A stretch of 64,000 nucleotides of DNA from Chitinophagaceae bacterium (GCA_947454235.1 CANGIY010000016.1:1-64000); one strand, 5' to 3'; numbered from the stretch's first letter, positions 8,380-17,589 are shown. Numbers and translations are program-made. The notes: generated by a model not told the origin, from the letters alone.

Positions 8380-9894
8380 ATGTTGAAAAATAAAAGTATC
8401 ATAGCATTATTAGGTTGCTGCATTTTAGGTACAGCTTCCTGTAAGAAATTTTTGGACGTAAATACCAACCCAAATGTGGCTCACACGGTAACAATGGAAA
8501 CTATGTTGCCTGCTGCTCAACTTTATGTAGGTAGTGCACTCGGTTGCGACCTTAACCTTACTGGTGCATATTGGGTACAATACTGGACACAAAGTCCTTC
8601 TGCAAGCCAGTACGTAAACCTCGATAAATATTCAATCGGTCAAGACCAATGGTCTGCTGCCTGGAGGAATCTTTATTACGGTGCGGAAAACTTCTATCAG
8701 CTTTCTAAATTAGCTGACTCACAAAAAAGCAAGCAATACAAGGCTATCTCTTTGTTGATGTCTGCCTATACATTCCAACTGATTACTGATGGTTGGGGTG
8801 ATGTTCCTTACAGAGAAGCTTTGAACGGTCAGCCTTCTGACGGTTACAAAGTAAATCCTAAGTACGATTCTCAACTTGTTGTTTACAATGGTATTCTGAA
8901 CCTGATTGACTCTGCTAACAAATACATTGATGTAGCAGCCGATAACAAAGTTCAAAATGTTGACCTCGTTTACCAAGGTAACATGAGCAAATGGTTGAAG
9001 TTCTCAAACACTTTGAAACTGAAAACTTTGATGCGCATGTTGAACAGAAACACTACTGGTGTAACTGCAGCAATCAATACATTCCTTGCAACAGGTCCTG
9101 ATTTCATTGGCTCTGGCGATGGTGCAATGATTTACTACGGTGGTAACACGAATAGCCGTAACCCAATGTACGACGAAGAGTATCATTTGAACTTTACTCA
9201 AAACTTCATTGCGAGTAAAACTTCAATTGACAGCTTGTTGTCAAACAATGACTACAGGATTGGTGCATTCTACAATACCAATGCTGCTGGTGGTTTCGCT
9301 GGTATTCCTCAAGGTTTGTTGTCAAACAACTTCACTGTAACAAGTAACTCAACGCCGTCATCAACTGTAGGTGCCGATCCTTCAAATTCAGCTTCTGCAA
9401 ATGCTCCTGTAATCTTCATATCAGCATCTGAAAGTTACTTCCTTCAGGCTGAAGCGATTGTTAAAGGTTTCATTACCGGCGACGATTCGGCTATGTACTA
9501 TCAAGGTGTTTATGAAAGCTTCAGCTTCTACGGCAGTGCAATCAACAGTGCTTTCTCAGTTTCAGCCGATACTGCTTATGGTCGTTATGTAATGGGTGAG
9601 GCTGGCGCTGCTCCGGGTTATTGGGCTGTTTATCCTACTCATGGCACATCTGCTGCTAGACTTCAATTCATTGCTACTCAAAAATGGTTCTCAATGAATG
9701 GTAACCAAGGTTATGAAGCATGGTGCGAATACAGAAGAACAGGTTACCCTGACTTCCTGACTATTCCTTTGGATAGAAGTAATGCAAGCGTTGACCATCC
9801 GGCTCGCCTTCTTTACCCTACTACTGAAAGTAACGTAAACGCAAACTATCCTGGTTTGCAATTGTTGAACTCAAAAGTTTGGTGGGCTAAGTAA
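8380..9894 (+). CDS. SusD/RagB-family nutrient-binding lipoprotein
   Basis: This 504-residue lipoprotein has the lipobox GTASC (Cys21), followed by KKFLDVNTNPN, the opening typical of the SusD-like_2 group that often pairs with peptide- or unknown-substrate SusC proteins. Helical TPR-like segments alternate with loops, and the C-terminus includes the AWCEYRRTGYPDF stretch found in nearly all members. It sits on the cell surface as a lid over the SusC barrel encoded 22 bases upstream. The next gene starts 24 bases downstream in the same operon. Confidence 0.95.
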   Translation: MLKNKSIIALLGCCILGTASCKKFLDVNTNPNVAHTVTMETMLPAAQLYVGSALGCDLNLTGAYWVQYWTQSPSASQYVNLDKYSIGQDQWSAAWRNLYYGAENFYQLSKLADSQKSKQYKAISLLMSAYTFQLITDGWGDVPYREALNGQPSDGYKVNPKYDSQLVVYNGILNLIDSANKYIDVAADNKVQNVDLVYQGNMSKWLKFSNTLKLKTLMRMLNRNTTGVTAAINTFLATGPDFIGSGDGAMIYYGGNTNSRNPMYDEEYHLNFTQNFIASKTSIDSLLSNNDYRIGAFYNTNAAGGFAGIPQGLLSNNFTVTSNSTPSSTVGADPSNSASANAPVIFISASESYFLQAEAIVKGFITGDDSAMYYQGVYESFSFYGSAINSAFSVSADTAYGRYVMGEAGAAPGYWAVYPTHGTSAARLQFIATQKWFSMNGNQGYEAWCEYRRTGYPDFLTIPLDRSNASVDHPARLLYPTTESNVNANYPGLQLLNSKVWWAK

Positions 9895-9918
9895 TTAAAA
9901 ACCGATAAAACAATTCTG

Positions 9919-10560
9919 ATGAGAAAAATATTATTATTAGCAGTTTTAGCAGCCGTTTCGTTTGCTAGCTGTAAGAAAACAGTAAATGACGTTTCTACTG
10001 AAGTTACGGTTTCGTTTCCAATAATTTCCTTTGGTGGCGCAAGCCCGTACTATAGCATTCCTGTAGGAGGGAGCCTTCCGGCGATTCAGGCGACAGCTCA
10101 GGATACTTTCTACAAAGAGTACGATTCAGTTCTTATTGATAAAAGTACTTTAGACAATACAACTCCGGGCTTATACATCGTAACAGCTTCAGCTCGTAAC
10201 AAGTATGGCTTCACTTCGTATGCTTCAATCTACGTTGCAGTAACTAATGTAAATTCTTCTTACAACTACGGAGGAAAGTGGTATAGAGCTTTAACAAATG
10301 ATACTGTAACAGTTACGAAACTTGGTACAGGACTATATCATACCAATGACTTATTAGGAAATCCAAATGCAATTGTACCAGCTTACTTTGTTCAGCTTGA
10401 TGACACAACATTAAGCATTCCATCACAAGATGGCGGTTCATTTGGTAGCATATCAGGTGACAAGGCAAAAATTTATGCCACACCAATGGATACTACTATG
10501 CAATACATTGTAGTTGGTACAGGTATTGGAACTTCCGTAAGAAGATTTGTAAAGCTGTAA
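9919..10560 (+). CDS. SusCD-associated lipoprotein with Ig-like domain
   Basis: This 213-residue protein has a lipoprotein signal (SFASC, Cys18). Residues about 45-110 look like the Ig-like domain of small lipoproteins encoded after SusD (BT_2262/DUF5012-like type): a proline-glycine-rich start, then TTPGLYIVTASARNKYGFTS. The C-terminal half is beta-rich. It is the third gene of the susCD operon and is followed by a terminator. It probably sits at the outer membrane with SusC/SusD as an accessory binding protein, in the role of SusE/SusF. The family assignment is tentative; the lipoprotein nature is clear. Confidence 0.7.
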   Translation: MRKILLLAVLAAVSFASCKKTVNDVSTEVTVSFPIISFGGASPYYSIPVGGSLPAIQATAQDTFYKEYDSVLIDKSTLDNTTPGLYIVTASARNKYGFTSYASIYVAVTNVNSSYNYGGKWYRALTNDTVTVTKLGTGLYHTNDLLGNPNAIVPAYFVQLDDTTLSIPSQDGGSFGSISGDKAKIYATPMDTTMQYIVVGTGIGTSVRRFVKL

Positions 10561-10586
10561 TAAAGTTTGTAGAATACGATATTTCA

Positions 10587-10622
10587 AAAGAGAGCCACGA
10601 AAATTTCGGGGCTCTCTTTTTA
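10587..10622. terminator. Bidirectional terminator between the sus operon and the amidase gene
   Basis: AAAGAGAGCC (10587-10596) pairs with GGCTCTCTTT (10610-10619) and a T run follows. The 5' arm starts with A residues, so it can also work on the minus strand, where the amidase stop codon (10620-10622) abuts it. Confidence 0.85.
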
Positions 10623-11402
10623 TGTAATAATGTATTTATCTGCATCTTTAAGGAAGGGTAGCTTTTCCCTCGTTCCAGTCAAATGTTCCCTATTGAGGAA
10701 AACGGTTTGGGTACAATCGTTACCCGCATCTGTCCAAAGCAATTCACCCAATGGCCCAAATACCGAACTGTCGCCCGAGTAAGTAAGCCCCTTTGCATCA
10801 TTGCCCACACGGTTTACCCCCACCACATAGCACATGTTTTCAATAGCCCTCGCCTGCAACAATGTTTTCCATGCTGTTGAGCGCACTTGTGGCCAGTTAG
10901 CAACATAAATCAGCACATCATAAGCCTCTCCTGCATTTCTTGCCCACACCGGGAATCTCAAGTCATAACATATTTGAAGGTTAATGCGCCATCCGTTCAC
11001 CTGTACAATCTGGCGTGTTTCACCACGGGTGTAATGTTGGTCTTCTTTTGCATATCCAAACAAATGGCGCTTGTCGTAGTAGCCCATATTGCCGTCAGGT
11101 TGCATCCAAACCATTCGGTTGTAAAAGCAATTGTCCTCTTCAATAATCAAGCTACCGGTAAGTATAATTTTATGTTTCGCGGCTTGTTGCGCCATCCACC
11201 TAACTGTTGGGCCGTCCATTAGCTCAGCTAGTTCTTTCGCATTCATACTGAAACCGGTACTGAACATTTCAGGCAGTATCACTATGCACTTTCTTTCCTT
11301 AATACCTTCAATTTTCGCTTCATAGTGTTTTAGGTTGGTCGCTTTGTCTTCCCAAACTATGTCTGATTGAATCAGAGTTACACTCAGTTCTTGTTGATTC
11401 AT
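10620..11402 (-). CDS. Omega-amidase-type nitrilase superfamily hydrolase (YafV-like)
   Basis: This 260-residue cytosolic enzyme carries the nitrilase catalytic triad Glu45 (LPEMF), Lys111 (YDKRHLF) and Cys145 (QICYDLRFP). The YDKRHLF and CYDLRFP motifs are those of the omega-amidase branch (mammalian Nit2, bacterial YafV). That branch hydrolyses alpha-ketoglutaramate and alpha-ketosuccinamate, removing by-products of glutamine transamination. Its length matches the family. It is monocistronic and faces the end of the sus operon. The superfamily call is certain; the substrate is inferred from the motifs. Confidence 0.88.
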   Translation of the reverse strand: MNQQELSVTLIQSDIVWEDKATNLKHYEAKIEGIKERKCIVILPEMFSTGFSMNAKELAELMDGPTVRWMAQQAAKHKIILTGSLIIEEDNCFYNRMVWMQPDGNMGYYDKRHLFGYAKEDQHYTRGETRQIVQVNGWRINLQICYDLRFPVWARNAGEAYDVLIYVANWPQVRSTAWKTLLQARAIENMCYVVGVNRVGNDAKGLTYSGDSSVFGPLGELLWTDAGNDCTQTVFLNREHLTGTREKLPFLKDADKYIIT

Positions 11403-11578
11403 ACTTTCAAAGTTACCCCCTGTGCATTTAAAAAGATAATTTCGTGCCCGGAAAATAATTCAACTTTTTTTGCGTTTTGATAGCAACGCAGAAAAACGGG
11501 CTTAAAAATTCAACCGACTGCGTGTCTCTGGAAACGGAAAAGAAAAAATACTGGTTTGGTGTTACTGCTAAAAGGCGA

Positions 11579-13882
11579 ATGAAGAAAGCCCTCTTTTCAT
11601 TGGTTGGCTTTATACTGTTATTTTTCTTCCTCGATTTAATATTTCCGCTAAAGCCCAATATTGAATACTCCCAACTAGTTCTAGCCCGCGATGGTACAGT
11701 GGTGCATGAGTATCTAGGTAAAGACCGTCAGTGGCGTTTTTTCGCTCGCCTCGATGAAATAACCCCGGAACTTAAAAACGCCGTCATTTACAAAGAAGAC
11801 AAAGGGTTTTATCACCACATAGGTGTAAACCCACTCGCGGTGGGTAGGGCATTGGTCAATAATATTTTCAGGATGCACCGCACTTCGGGTGCGTCAACTA
11901 TTACCATGCAGGTAGCCCGTATGCTTGACCCCAAGCCAAGAACATATTTCAACAAGTGCATAGAGATGTTCAGGGCTACGCAAATGGAGCTGCACTTTTC
12001 GAAAGATGAAATATTGCAGATGTACTTCAACCTGGCACCCTATGGTTCTAATATATCAGGTGTTAAAGCTGCTTCGCTCATGTACTTCGATAAAATGCCT
12101 GATCATTTGTCGCTGGCAGAAATCACAGCCCTGAGTATTATTCCCAATCGCCCCAATTACATGGTGATGGGCAAAGACAACCTGAGAATTGAGAAGGAGC
12201 GCAATAAGTGGCTTGAAAAGTATCGAACCGAAGATGTATTTCCAAAGCACACCATCGACGACGCTATCATTGAACCATTAAATGCCTACCGTCACGCAGC
12301 CAAAGGGGCATTACCTCAACTTTCTTACCGGCTAAAGCGCATGAATGCACTGGAACACGATTTAAATACAACCATCGATGCGGCAATGCAACAAAAGGCA
12401 GAAGGCATTACAGCTAATTATGTAAATCAGATTAAACACCGAAATATCAACAATGCTGCTGTGCTGGTGATTGATAATAAAACAAGAGAAATACTGGTGT
12501 ACATTGGTTCATCTGATTTTTCTGACCGAATAAATTTTGGGCAAGTGGATGGGGTGAAAGCAGTACGTTCTCCCGGTAGTACCTTAAAACCACTGTTGTA
12601 TGGATTGTGCATGGATAAGGGGCTCATAACAGCGAAATCGGTACTAAACGATGTTCCCATCAATATTGCCGGCTATACACCTGAAAACTATGACAGAACT
12701 TTTTTAGGGCTTGTAACTGCTGAACAAGCACTCAGTAATTCCCTGAATATTCCGGCAGTAAAACTATTAGATACCGAAGGGGTAGTATCGTTTGTGCAAA
12801 CGATGCAGGCATGTAATTTCAAATCCATCAATCGAAAAAATGTGGGCTTGTCCATGATACTAGGTGGTTGTGGTGTTTCGCTGCAAGAGTTATCAGGGCT
12901 TTACTGCACATTTGCCAATGCGGGCGTTTACAAACCACTGGTAATGCTGCGAAAGGGAAGTGACCACAAAAAAAACAAAGAAACTGTAGCTGCAGTAAAA
13001 GTGCTTACACCGGCAGCAACTTACATGGTATCGAAAATACTCACCCAGCTCAAACGCCCCGATTTGCCTACAAATGTAGATATGGTCAAAGATATTCCCC
13101 ACATCGCATGGAAAACGGGTACTTCTTATGGGCGTAAAGATGCGTGGAGTATAGGCTACAATCAGAAATACACAATAGGGGTGTGGTTGGGTAACTTTTC
13201 AGGCCTTGGTGTCCCCGATCTATCGGGCGCGACGGTCGCAACTCCGCTATTGTTTCAACTGTTTAATGCACTCGACCACTCTGAGTCAGCCGAGTGGTTA
13301 GAAAGGCCGTCAGAAGTTGGGTTTAGATTGGTGTGCAGGGAAACGGGAAAAATACCCAACGAGTTTTGCAACAATCAGGTGATGGACGACTACATACCGG
13401 GAGTATCAAACTGCGAACGTTGCAACCACTTACAGCAGGTGTGGCTCTCTGCCGATGAAAAGTTTACATATTGCGCCGCATGTCTGCCACCTGCCGGCTT
13501 TAAAACAAAATTATTGCCATACACATCTCCTGAGTTGGCGAGTTGGTACGAGATTTCGCACACAAAGTATTTCAGATTGCCGCCTCACAACCCCGCTTGT
13601 TCAAAAGTTTTCGACGGAAAACCACCTATAATCAAGTCGCTCACCCACGGCATGACGTACATTATTGAAAACCCGGAAGAGCAAAAACTTCAGCTCCTGT
13701 GTGCTACATCACCCGACGTTACAAAGGTGTACTGGTACATTAACGATCAACTTGTAAAAGAATGTGCAGCGAATGAAAAGTGCTTCTTTATGCCGCCACC
13801 GGGAAAGGTGAAAATAAGTTGCACCGACGATAAAGGTCGAACATCGCACATCCAGATTATAATAAAACTCATGAAGCACTAA
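11579..13882 (+). CDS. pbpC: Penicillin-binding protein 1C (bifunctional peptidoglycan synthase)
   Basis: With the ATG at 11579 the protein has 767 residues and starts directly with a membrane anchor (residues 3-20). A longer frame back to a TTG at 11477 adds only a non-conserved polar segment. The glycosyltransferase domain has KEDKGFYHH (Glu73) and GASTITMQVARML. The transpeptidase domain has SPGSTLKP (Ser334), SNSLN and KTGTS. The C-terminus matches the BiPBP_C domain of PBP1C. Cysteine pairs CERC and CAAC lie between the transpeptidase and BiPBP_C parts. The alpha-2-macroglobulin gene that often accompanies pbpC is absent here. Confidence 0.93.
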   Translation: MKKALFSLVGFILLFFFLDLIFPLKPNIEYSQLVLARDGTVVHEYLGKDRQWRFFARLDEITPELKNAVIYKEDKGFYHHIGVNPLAVGRALVNNIFRMHRTSGASTITMQVARMLDPKPRTYFNKCIEMFRATQMELHFSKDEILQMYFNLAPYGSNISGVKAASLMYFDKMPDHLSLAEITALSIIPNRPNYMVMGKDNLRIEKERNKWLEKYRTEDVFPKHTIDDAIIEPLNAYRHAAKGALPQLSYRLKRMNALEHDLNTTIDAAMQQKAEGITANYVNQIKHRNINNAAVLVIDNKTREILVYIGSSDFSDRINFGQVDGVKAVRSPGSTLKPLLYGLCMDKGLITAKSVLNDVPINIAGYTPENYDRTFLGLVTAEQALSNSLNIPAVKLLDTEGVVSFVQTMQACNFKSINRKNVGLSMILGGCGVSLQELSGLYCTFANAGVYKPLVMLRKGSDHKKNKETVAAVKVLTPAATYMVSKILTQLKRPDLPTNVDMVKDIPHIAWKTGTSYGRKDAWSIGYNQKYTIGVWLGNFSGLGVPDLSGATVATPLLFQLFNALDHSESAEWLERPSEVGFRLVCRETGKIPNEFCNNQVMDDYIPGVSNCERCNHLQQVWLSADEKFTYCAACLPPAGFKTKLLPYTSPELASWYEISHTKYFRLPPHNPACSKVFDGKPPIIKSLTHGMTYIIENPEEQKLQLLCATSPDVTKVYWYINDQLVKECAANEKCFFMPPPGKVKISCTDDKGRTSHIQIIIKLMKH

Positions 13883-13910
13883 AAAACCCGCAGATTGTAC
13901 ACCTGCGGGT
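13881..13910 (-). terminator. Terminator of the DUF1015 gene
   Basis: ACCCGCAG (13886-13893) pairs with CTGCGGGT (13903-13910). On the minus strand the stem is followed by six T residues. It lies 27 bases past the DUF1015 stop and only 3 bases past the pbpC stop. Confidence 0.8.
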
Positions 13911-13937
13911 CGAAATATAATATTGTTGAATGATGTT

Positions 13938-15179
13938 TTAGATTGTATAAACCACCAATCCGTCGCGTAGTTTAGGCTCAAACCATGTGCTTTTTGGCGG
14001 CATTACATTACCCGAATCAGCGATTGTGAATAATTGTTGAATAGATACCGGATAGATAGAAAATGCAACAGCCATTTCACCGCTGTCAACCCTTTTTTGC
14101 AACCCTTCCATACCCCTTATACCACCAACAAAGTCAATGCGCTTATCAGTACGCTGGTCTTTAATACCCAAAATCGGATCCAAAACGTTGTTTGATAAAA
14201 TAGACACGTCAAGAATACCAATTGGGTCGGTAGTGTAAGTTCCTTCTTTCGAAACCAGCTTGTACCAGTTCTTTTCAAGGTACATACCAAATTCGTGTGG
14301 TTTACCAGGTTTAAATGCAGTTTTACCAACCAGGTTCACTTCAAAATCGTGTTCAAGCGTCGCCAATAGTTGTTCAGCACTGTGATTGTTCAAGTCTTTT
14401 ACAACCCTGTTGTAATCTAAGATTGCAAGTTCGCTGGCAGGGAATATGCAAGTGATGAAGTAATGAAAAGCCTCGTCACCACCAATTGAATAACCGTTTT
14501 TAGTCATTTCTTTACACACTTTAGCGGCCGATGCAGCCCTATGGTGCCCGTCAGCTATGTATGTGCAAGGCACATCAACACTAAAATTATGAGTGATGGC
14601 AGCCACTTTTGCATAATTGTCAATCACCCAAAGACGATGAGTAATACCATCTTTTGCCGTGAAATCATATACTGGTTGGTGAGTAGCTTTCCAATCGTTG
14701 ATGATGCTTTGAACGCTTTCTGTATCGTTATAAGCCAGGAACACAACGCCGGTTTGTGCACCTGTAATTGTAATATGGTCTATCCTGTCTTTTTCTTTTT
14801 CAGGGCGTGTGTACTCGTGTTTTTTTATAATGCCGTTTTCGTAATCAGCAACCGAAGAACCACAAACAAGTCCGGTTTGTGATCTGCCGTCCATCACCAA
14901 TTCATAGATATAATAACAAAGTTCATTGTCCTGAACTAAAATACCTTCTTTAAGGAATGCCTCCAGATTTTCCTTCGCTTTTTCATACACAGTGTAACTA
15001 TGCACCTCAATGCCTTCAGGAAGGTCAATTTCAGAACGGGTTATATGATAGAAATTGTATTTTTCTTTCCTAAACTCTTTTGCTTCAGCCACACTCACAA
15101 CGTCATAGGGTAGGGTTGCAACCTGGTCAGCCAAATCTTTTGCAGGTCTGAGACCCTTAAATGGAGTAATCTTTGCCAT
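13938..15179 (-). CDS. DUF1015 family protein
   Basis: This 413-residue soluble protein has the hallmarks of DUF1015: the N-terminal PFKGLRP and LPYDVVS motifs, NFYHITRSEIDLP, the central HEYTRPEKEKDRIDH, and the nucleotide-binding-like ADGHHRAASA motif. The family is related to ParB/sulfiredoxin-fold proteins, and some members have been proposed to be free-serine kinases. In many Bacteroidota it neighbours serC and serA, but neither is present here. A TAATTTTG promoter element lies just upstream. The family call is firm; a kinase role is inference. Confidence 0.88.
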   Translation of the reverse strand: MAKITPFKGLRPAKDLADQVATLPYDVVSVAEAKEFRKEKYNFYHITRSEIDLPEGIEVHSYTVYEKAKENLEAFLKEGILVQDNELCYYIYELVMDGRSQTGLVCGSSVADYENGIIKKHEYTRPEKEKDRIDHITITGAQTGVVFLAYNDTESVQSIINDWKATHQPVYDFTAKDGITHRLWVIDNYAKVAAITHNFSVDVPCTYIADGHHRAASAAKVCKEMTKNGYSIGGDEAFHYFITCIFPASELAILDYNRVVKDLNNHSAEQLLATLEHDFEVNLVGKTAFKPGKPHEFGMYLEKNWYKLVSKEGTYTTDPIGILDVSILSNNVLDPILGIKDQRTDKRIDFVGGIRGMEGLQKRVDSGEMAVAFSIYPVSIQQLFTIADSGNVMPPKSTWFEPKLRDGLVVYTI

Positions 15180-15201
15180 TTCAATATGCTTTTACGGTGG
15201 G

Positions 15202-15209
15202 CAAAATTA
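15202..15209 (-). promoter_or_regulatory. -7 element of the DUF1015 gene
   Basis: On the minus strand TAATTTTG matches TAnnTTTG and lies 22 bases before the DUF1015 start codon. No clear -33 TTTG is present. Confidence 0.45.
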
Positions 15210-15281
15210 AACTTTTAAGATTAACGCTGTTAGTTAAAATGCACTCGATGCATCTAACGGACATTTGATGCAATTTCGCAT

Positions 15282-15289
15282 TAACTTTG
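15282..15289 (+). promoter_or_regulatory. -7 element of the first DUF4199 gene
   Basis: TAACTTTG matches TAnnTTTG, 17 bases before the ATG at 15307. A TTTG occurs at 15264-15267 but the 14-bp spacing is shorter than usual. Confidence 0.5.
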
Positions 15290-15306
15290 GCTAGTAAAAT
15301 GACAAT

Positions 15307-15837
15307 ATGAAAAAGAATGAACTCTTTATTACCTACGGTGCAATTTTAGGTTTTGTAGTTATTATCTATGAGTTCTTCCTTGAAATGACGGGTTTACAAT
15401 ACAAAGCCGGTTACCCTCACTACATATCACACATAGTTGGGCTAGCTATGTATATTGTTTTCGCAATTTCCTACTCCAGGGCTAAATCTAAACAAGTGAC
15501 ATTTGGTCAGTTGTTTGGGCAATGTATGAGAGTAGCTACAGTAGCTGCTATTATTATAATTACATACCGCGTCGCGATCTATTTTGCTATACCAAATCTC
15601 AAAGACAAATCGTGGCAAATGGCGCAGGAAATAATGGCGAAGAATCCGAGAATGACCGATGACTTGATGGAAACCGCAAAATCATTTTCCGACAAATGGT
15701 TCGTTTACAGCTATTTTTTTACTGCAGTATTCGGTCCGTTTGCCTCAGGCGCAATTTTTGGGCTTATCGCATCGGGTACAGCACCTAAGAAACCAGAAAA
15801 TCCATTCTCTGATGCGCCTGAAAGCAACCTTAGCTAA
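15307..15837 (+). CDS. DUF4199 family membrane protein
   Basis: This 176-residue protein has four predicted membrane segments (about 8-28, 40-55, 75-95 and 135-158) and a soluble stretch between the third and fourth with IMAKNPRMTDDLMETAKSF. This arrangement is typical of DUF4199, a family almost confined to Bacteroidota, often next to glycosyltransferases or in pairs. No function is established. Its last 8 bases overlap the end of the convergent MerR-type gene. A second member lies at 16621-17133, so the two flank the regulator. Confidence 0.82.
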   Translation: MKKNELFITYGAILGFVVIIYEFFLEMTGLQYKAGYPHYISHIVGLAMYIVFAISYSRAKSKQVTFGQLFGQCMRVATVAAIIIITYRVAIYFAIPNLKDKSWQMAQEIMAKNPRMTDDLMETAKSFSDKWFVYSYFFTAVFGPFASGAIFGLIASGTAPKKPENPFSDAPESNLS

Positions 15838-16453
15838 GTTTGTTCTTGATATTAACCAGCTTAGTTCTCAATTGAAGTAGTGAAGTTTTTAAATCAAGGC
15901 TTTCAACTTCAATTTTCTTGCGAGAATTCAATTTCTCACGTGCTCCAGCCAAGGTAAATTTTCTATCGTTCACCAAATGGTAAATAGCCCGTAGCTCCTT
16001 CACTTGTTCAGGTGTAAAAAGACGGTCGCCTTTTTTAGTAGTCCTGATTTTCATTTTGAACTCGTTGCACCAAAAACGCACTTTTGATGTCTTGATTTCC
16101 ATCAATTCAGCTACTTCACCAATGGAATAATATTGTTTAGAGCCCTTCCAGTCATCCTGATAAGGCACCTCTTCAACAATTACCGCTGCCGGAACTTCTT
16201 CAGCAACAACAATTGGTTCTGGTGCAGTAGCTACTACAGGTTCAGGAACCGTCACTGGCGGTGCAGGTGCAACTTCTACCACAGCCGCTACAGGTTCGGC
16301 TTCTTCATTTTTTTCAACTTCGCCTTCACCGTTTAAATCATCTTCTGTCTCGTCAGTCGAACCATCTTGCTTTTTCTTGGCACGTGGTTTTGGTTGTTTC
16401 GGTGCTTCCGGAAACAATTCTTCACCAAATAAAGTCATGATTTTTTCGCTCAT
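15830..16453 (-). CDS. MerR-family transcriptional regulator with Pro/Glu/Val-rich N-terminus
   Basis: Residues about 105-175 form a MerR winged helix-turn-helix: YYSIGEVAELMEIKTSKVRFW, the wing RTTKKGDRLFTPEQVKEL and a following helix. The first about 100 residues are low-complexity, with a basic Pro-Lys patch (KQPKPRAKKK), then acidic and Pro/Val/Ala-rich repeats, unlike classical MerR proteins. No C-terminal effector domain or metal-binding Cys is present: the protein ends in a coiled-coil-like helix. This small MerR-HTH type is common in Bacteroidota as an uncharacterised regulator. It probably binds DNA as a dimer, and its signal is unknown. Confidence 0.85.
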   Translation of the reverse strand: MSEKIMTLFGEELFPEAPKQPKPRAKKKQDGSTDETEDDLNGEGEVEKNEEAEPVAAVVEVAPAPPVTVPEPVVATAPEPIVVAEEVPAAVIVEEVPYQDDWKGSKQYYSIGEVAELMEIKTSKVRFWCNEFKMKIRTTKKGDRLFTPEQVKELRAIYHLVNDRKFTLAGAREKLNSRKKIEVESLDLKTSLLQLRTKLVNIKNKLS

Positions 16454-16596
16454 CTGTCAGAATATTAGAAGGTTGTAGCGTGCAAAGTTCGTCAAAATTC
16501 ACGATTTGTCAGGCAATTTCTCTTATTAAAATTGTTCTTGAAAATCAGCACTTTCTGAATGTTACTTGTACATCCGTTTTCCAACAAAGAAAATTC

Positions 16597-16604
16597 TATT
16601 TTTG
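16597..16604 (+). promoter_or_regulatory. -7 element fixing the start of the second DUF4199 gene
   Basis: TATTTTTG matches TAnnTTTG and lies 16 bases before the ATG at 16621. This makes the upstream in-frame start at 16480 unlikely because it would precede the promoter. Confidence 0.55.
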
Positions 16605-16620
16605 TGTGACAGTCACAGTA

Positions 16621-17133
16621 ATGAAGTTAAAACAAACATACCTAAAATACAGCATCATACTATCAGTTTACTTAATACTGTCTAGTATGGCTTTTACTTT
16701 ACACTGGGTGAAAAACAATGCCTTATTAACTTCTCTGAACTTAATTGTGCCGGTAGTTTTATTTTTAATGAATGCTGCTGAATTCAAAAGAGTAAATCAG
16801 GGAAAAGCGAAAAATCGCGATTCATTTGTTGAAGGCATGAAGTTGACAATTGTACTTTTTATAGTAAACATGGCGACGTTCCTTCTGAATACTTTCGTGT
16901 TCAACACCGGTGCACAGTCGCGCATGATTGAAATGCAAAAGCAAAAGTTTCAAAACGACCCTCACATGACCGACATGGCACTGGAACAAAACCTAAAGAT
17001 GACGAAGTTGATGATGAGTCCGCAAATGATATTTGTTTTTGTGCTCGCACCAGTCATTTTTGGCGTAATAATGAGCATTGTATCAGCATTAATTTTCCCT
17101 CCTCAATACACGCCCGATTTCGAAGAGCACTAA
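16621..17133 (+). CDS. DUF4199-like membrane protein (second copy)
   Basis: From the ATG at 16621 the protein has 170 residues with four hydrophobic segments (about 9-30, 36-52, 75-95, 138-160). A soluble loop (QKQKFQNDPHMTDMALEQ) corresponds to the DPRMTDD-type loop of the DUF4199 protein at 15307, so the two are probably paralogues. The upstream extension to 16480 is polar, Cys- and Phe-rich and not membrane-like, and the promoter element at 16597 lies inside it. Function is unknown. The stop is 5 bases from the convergent small gene at 17139. Confidence 0.72.
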   Translation: MKLKQTYLKYSIILSVYLILSSMAFTLHWVKNNALLTSLNLIVPVVLFLMNAAEFKRVNQGKAKNRDSFVEGMKLTIVLFIVNMATFLLNTFVFNTGAQSRMIEMQKQKFQNDPHMTDMALEQNLKMTKLMMSPQMIFVFVLAPVIFGVIMSIVSALIFPPQYTPDFEEH

Positions 17134-17138
17134 AACGC

Positions 17139-17447
17139 TCACCACTTAAAGTGAGGCCACTTCGCTTTAAGTTCCTGTACCGGTAGTTGTTGTTCCTTAA
17201 TCACTTTCAATCGTTCAACATTGTTTTGTACAATTCGGGTGATACTGATTTGAGACAGAAAAAACTCTTTAACTAAAATTGCCATGATGTCTTCAAAACA
17301 TCGGTTACTGAAATAAGAGTAATAGTAGTACCGGTCTAGCAAACAACAATTGCGTGATTCTAATAGTGCATCATTCCTACCCTTCTTAACAGCTACAAAT
17401 TGTTTTGGGCGACCCGATATTTCATTGAATAGTTTTTGTCCTTTCAT
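17139..17447 (-). CDS. Hypothetical protein with helix-turn-helix-like segment
   Basis: This 102-residue basic protein has no signal peptide. A Tyr-rich stretch LLDRYYYYSYF (about 36-46) is followed by CFEDIMAILVKEFFLSQISITRIVQNN, which reads like a helix-turn-helix. The C-terminus ends in KAKWPHFKW. The pattern resembles small Bacteroidota proteins found near mobile DNA, but I cannot name a family. It could be a DNA-binding accessory protein. It stands alone between convergent and co-directional neighbours with no clear promoter. Confidence 0.55.
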   Translation of the reverse strand: MKGQKLFNEISGRPKQFVAVKKGRNDALLESRNCCLLDRYYYYSYFSNRCFEDIMAILVKEFFLSQISITRIVQNNVERLKVIKEQQLPVQELKAKWPHFKW

Positions 17448-17589
17448 AGATGTTTTTGAAACAAATCTAGTGCTTCAAAACAGGGCTTTACAAACCAATT
17501 TATAGACAAAAAACAGCATTAATTAGCTGCAAAACATTGGTAATCAAATAACAAGAAAATGTTCGTGAAGTGGATAAATGCGTAAAATG

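Noticed and set aside
9919-10560. Calling this lipoprotein SusE or SusF
   Set aside because: The position fits, but the sequence shows only one small Ig-like part and none of the starch-binding modules.
11477-11578. TTG start extending PBP1C by 34 residues
   Set aside because: The extension is polar and unconserved, while ATG 11579 places the membrane anchor directly at the N-terminus.
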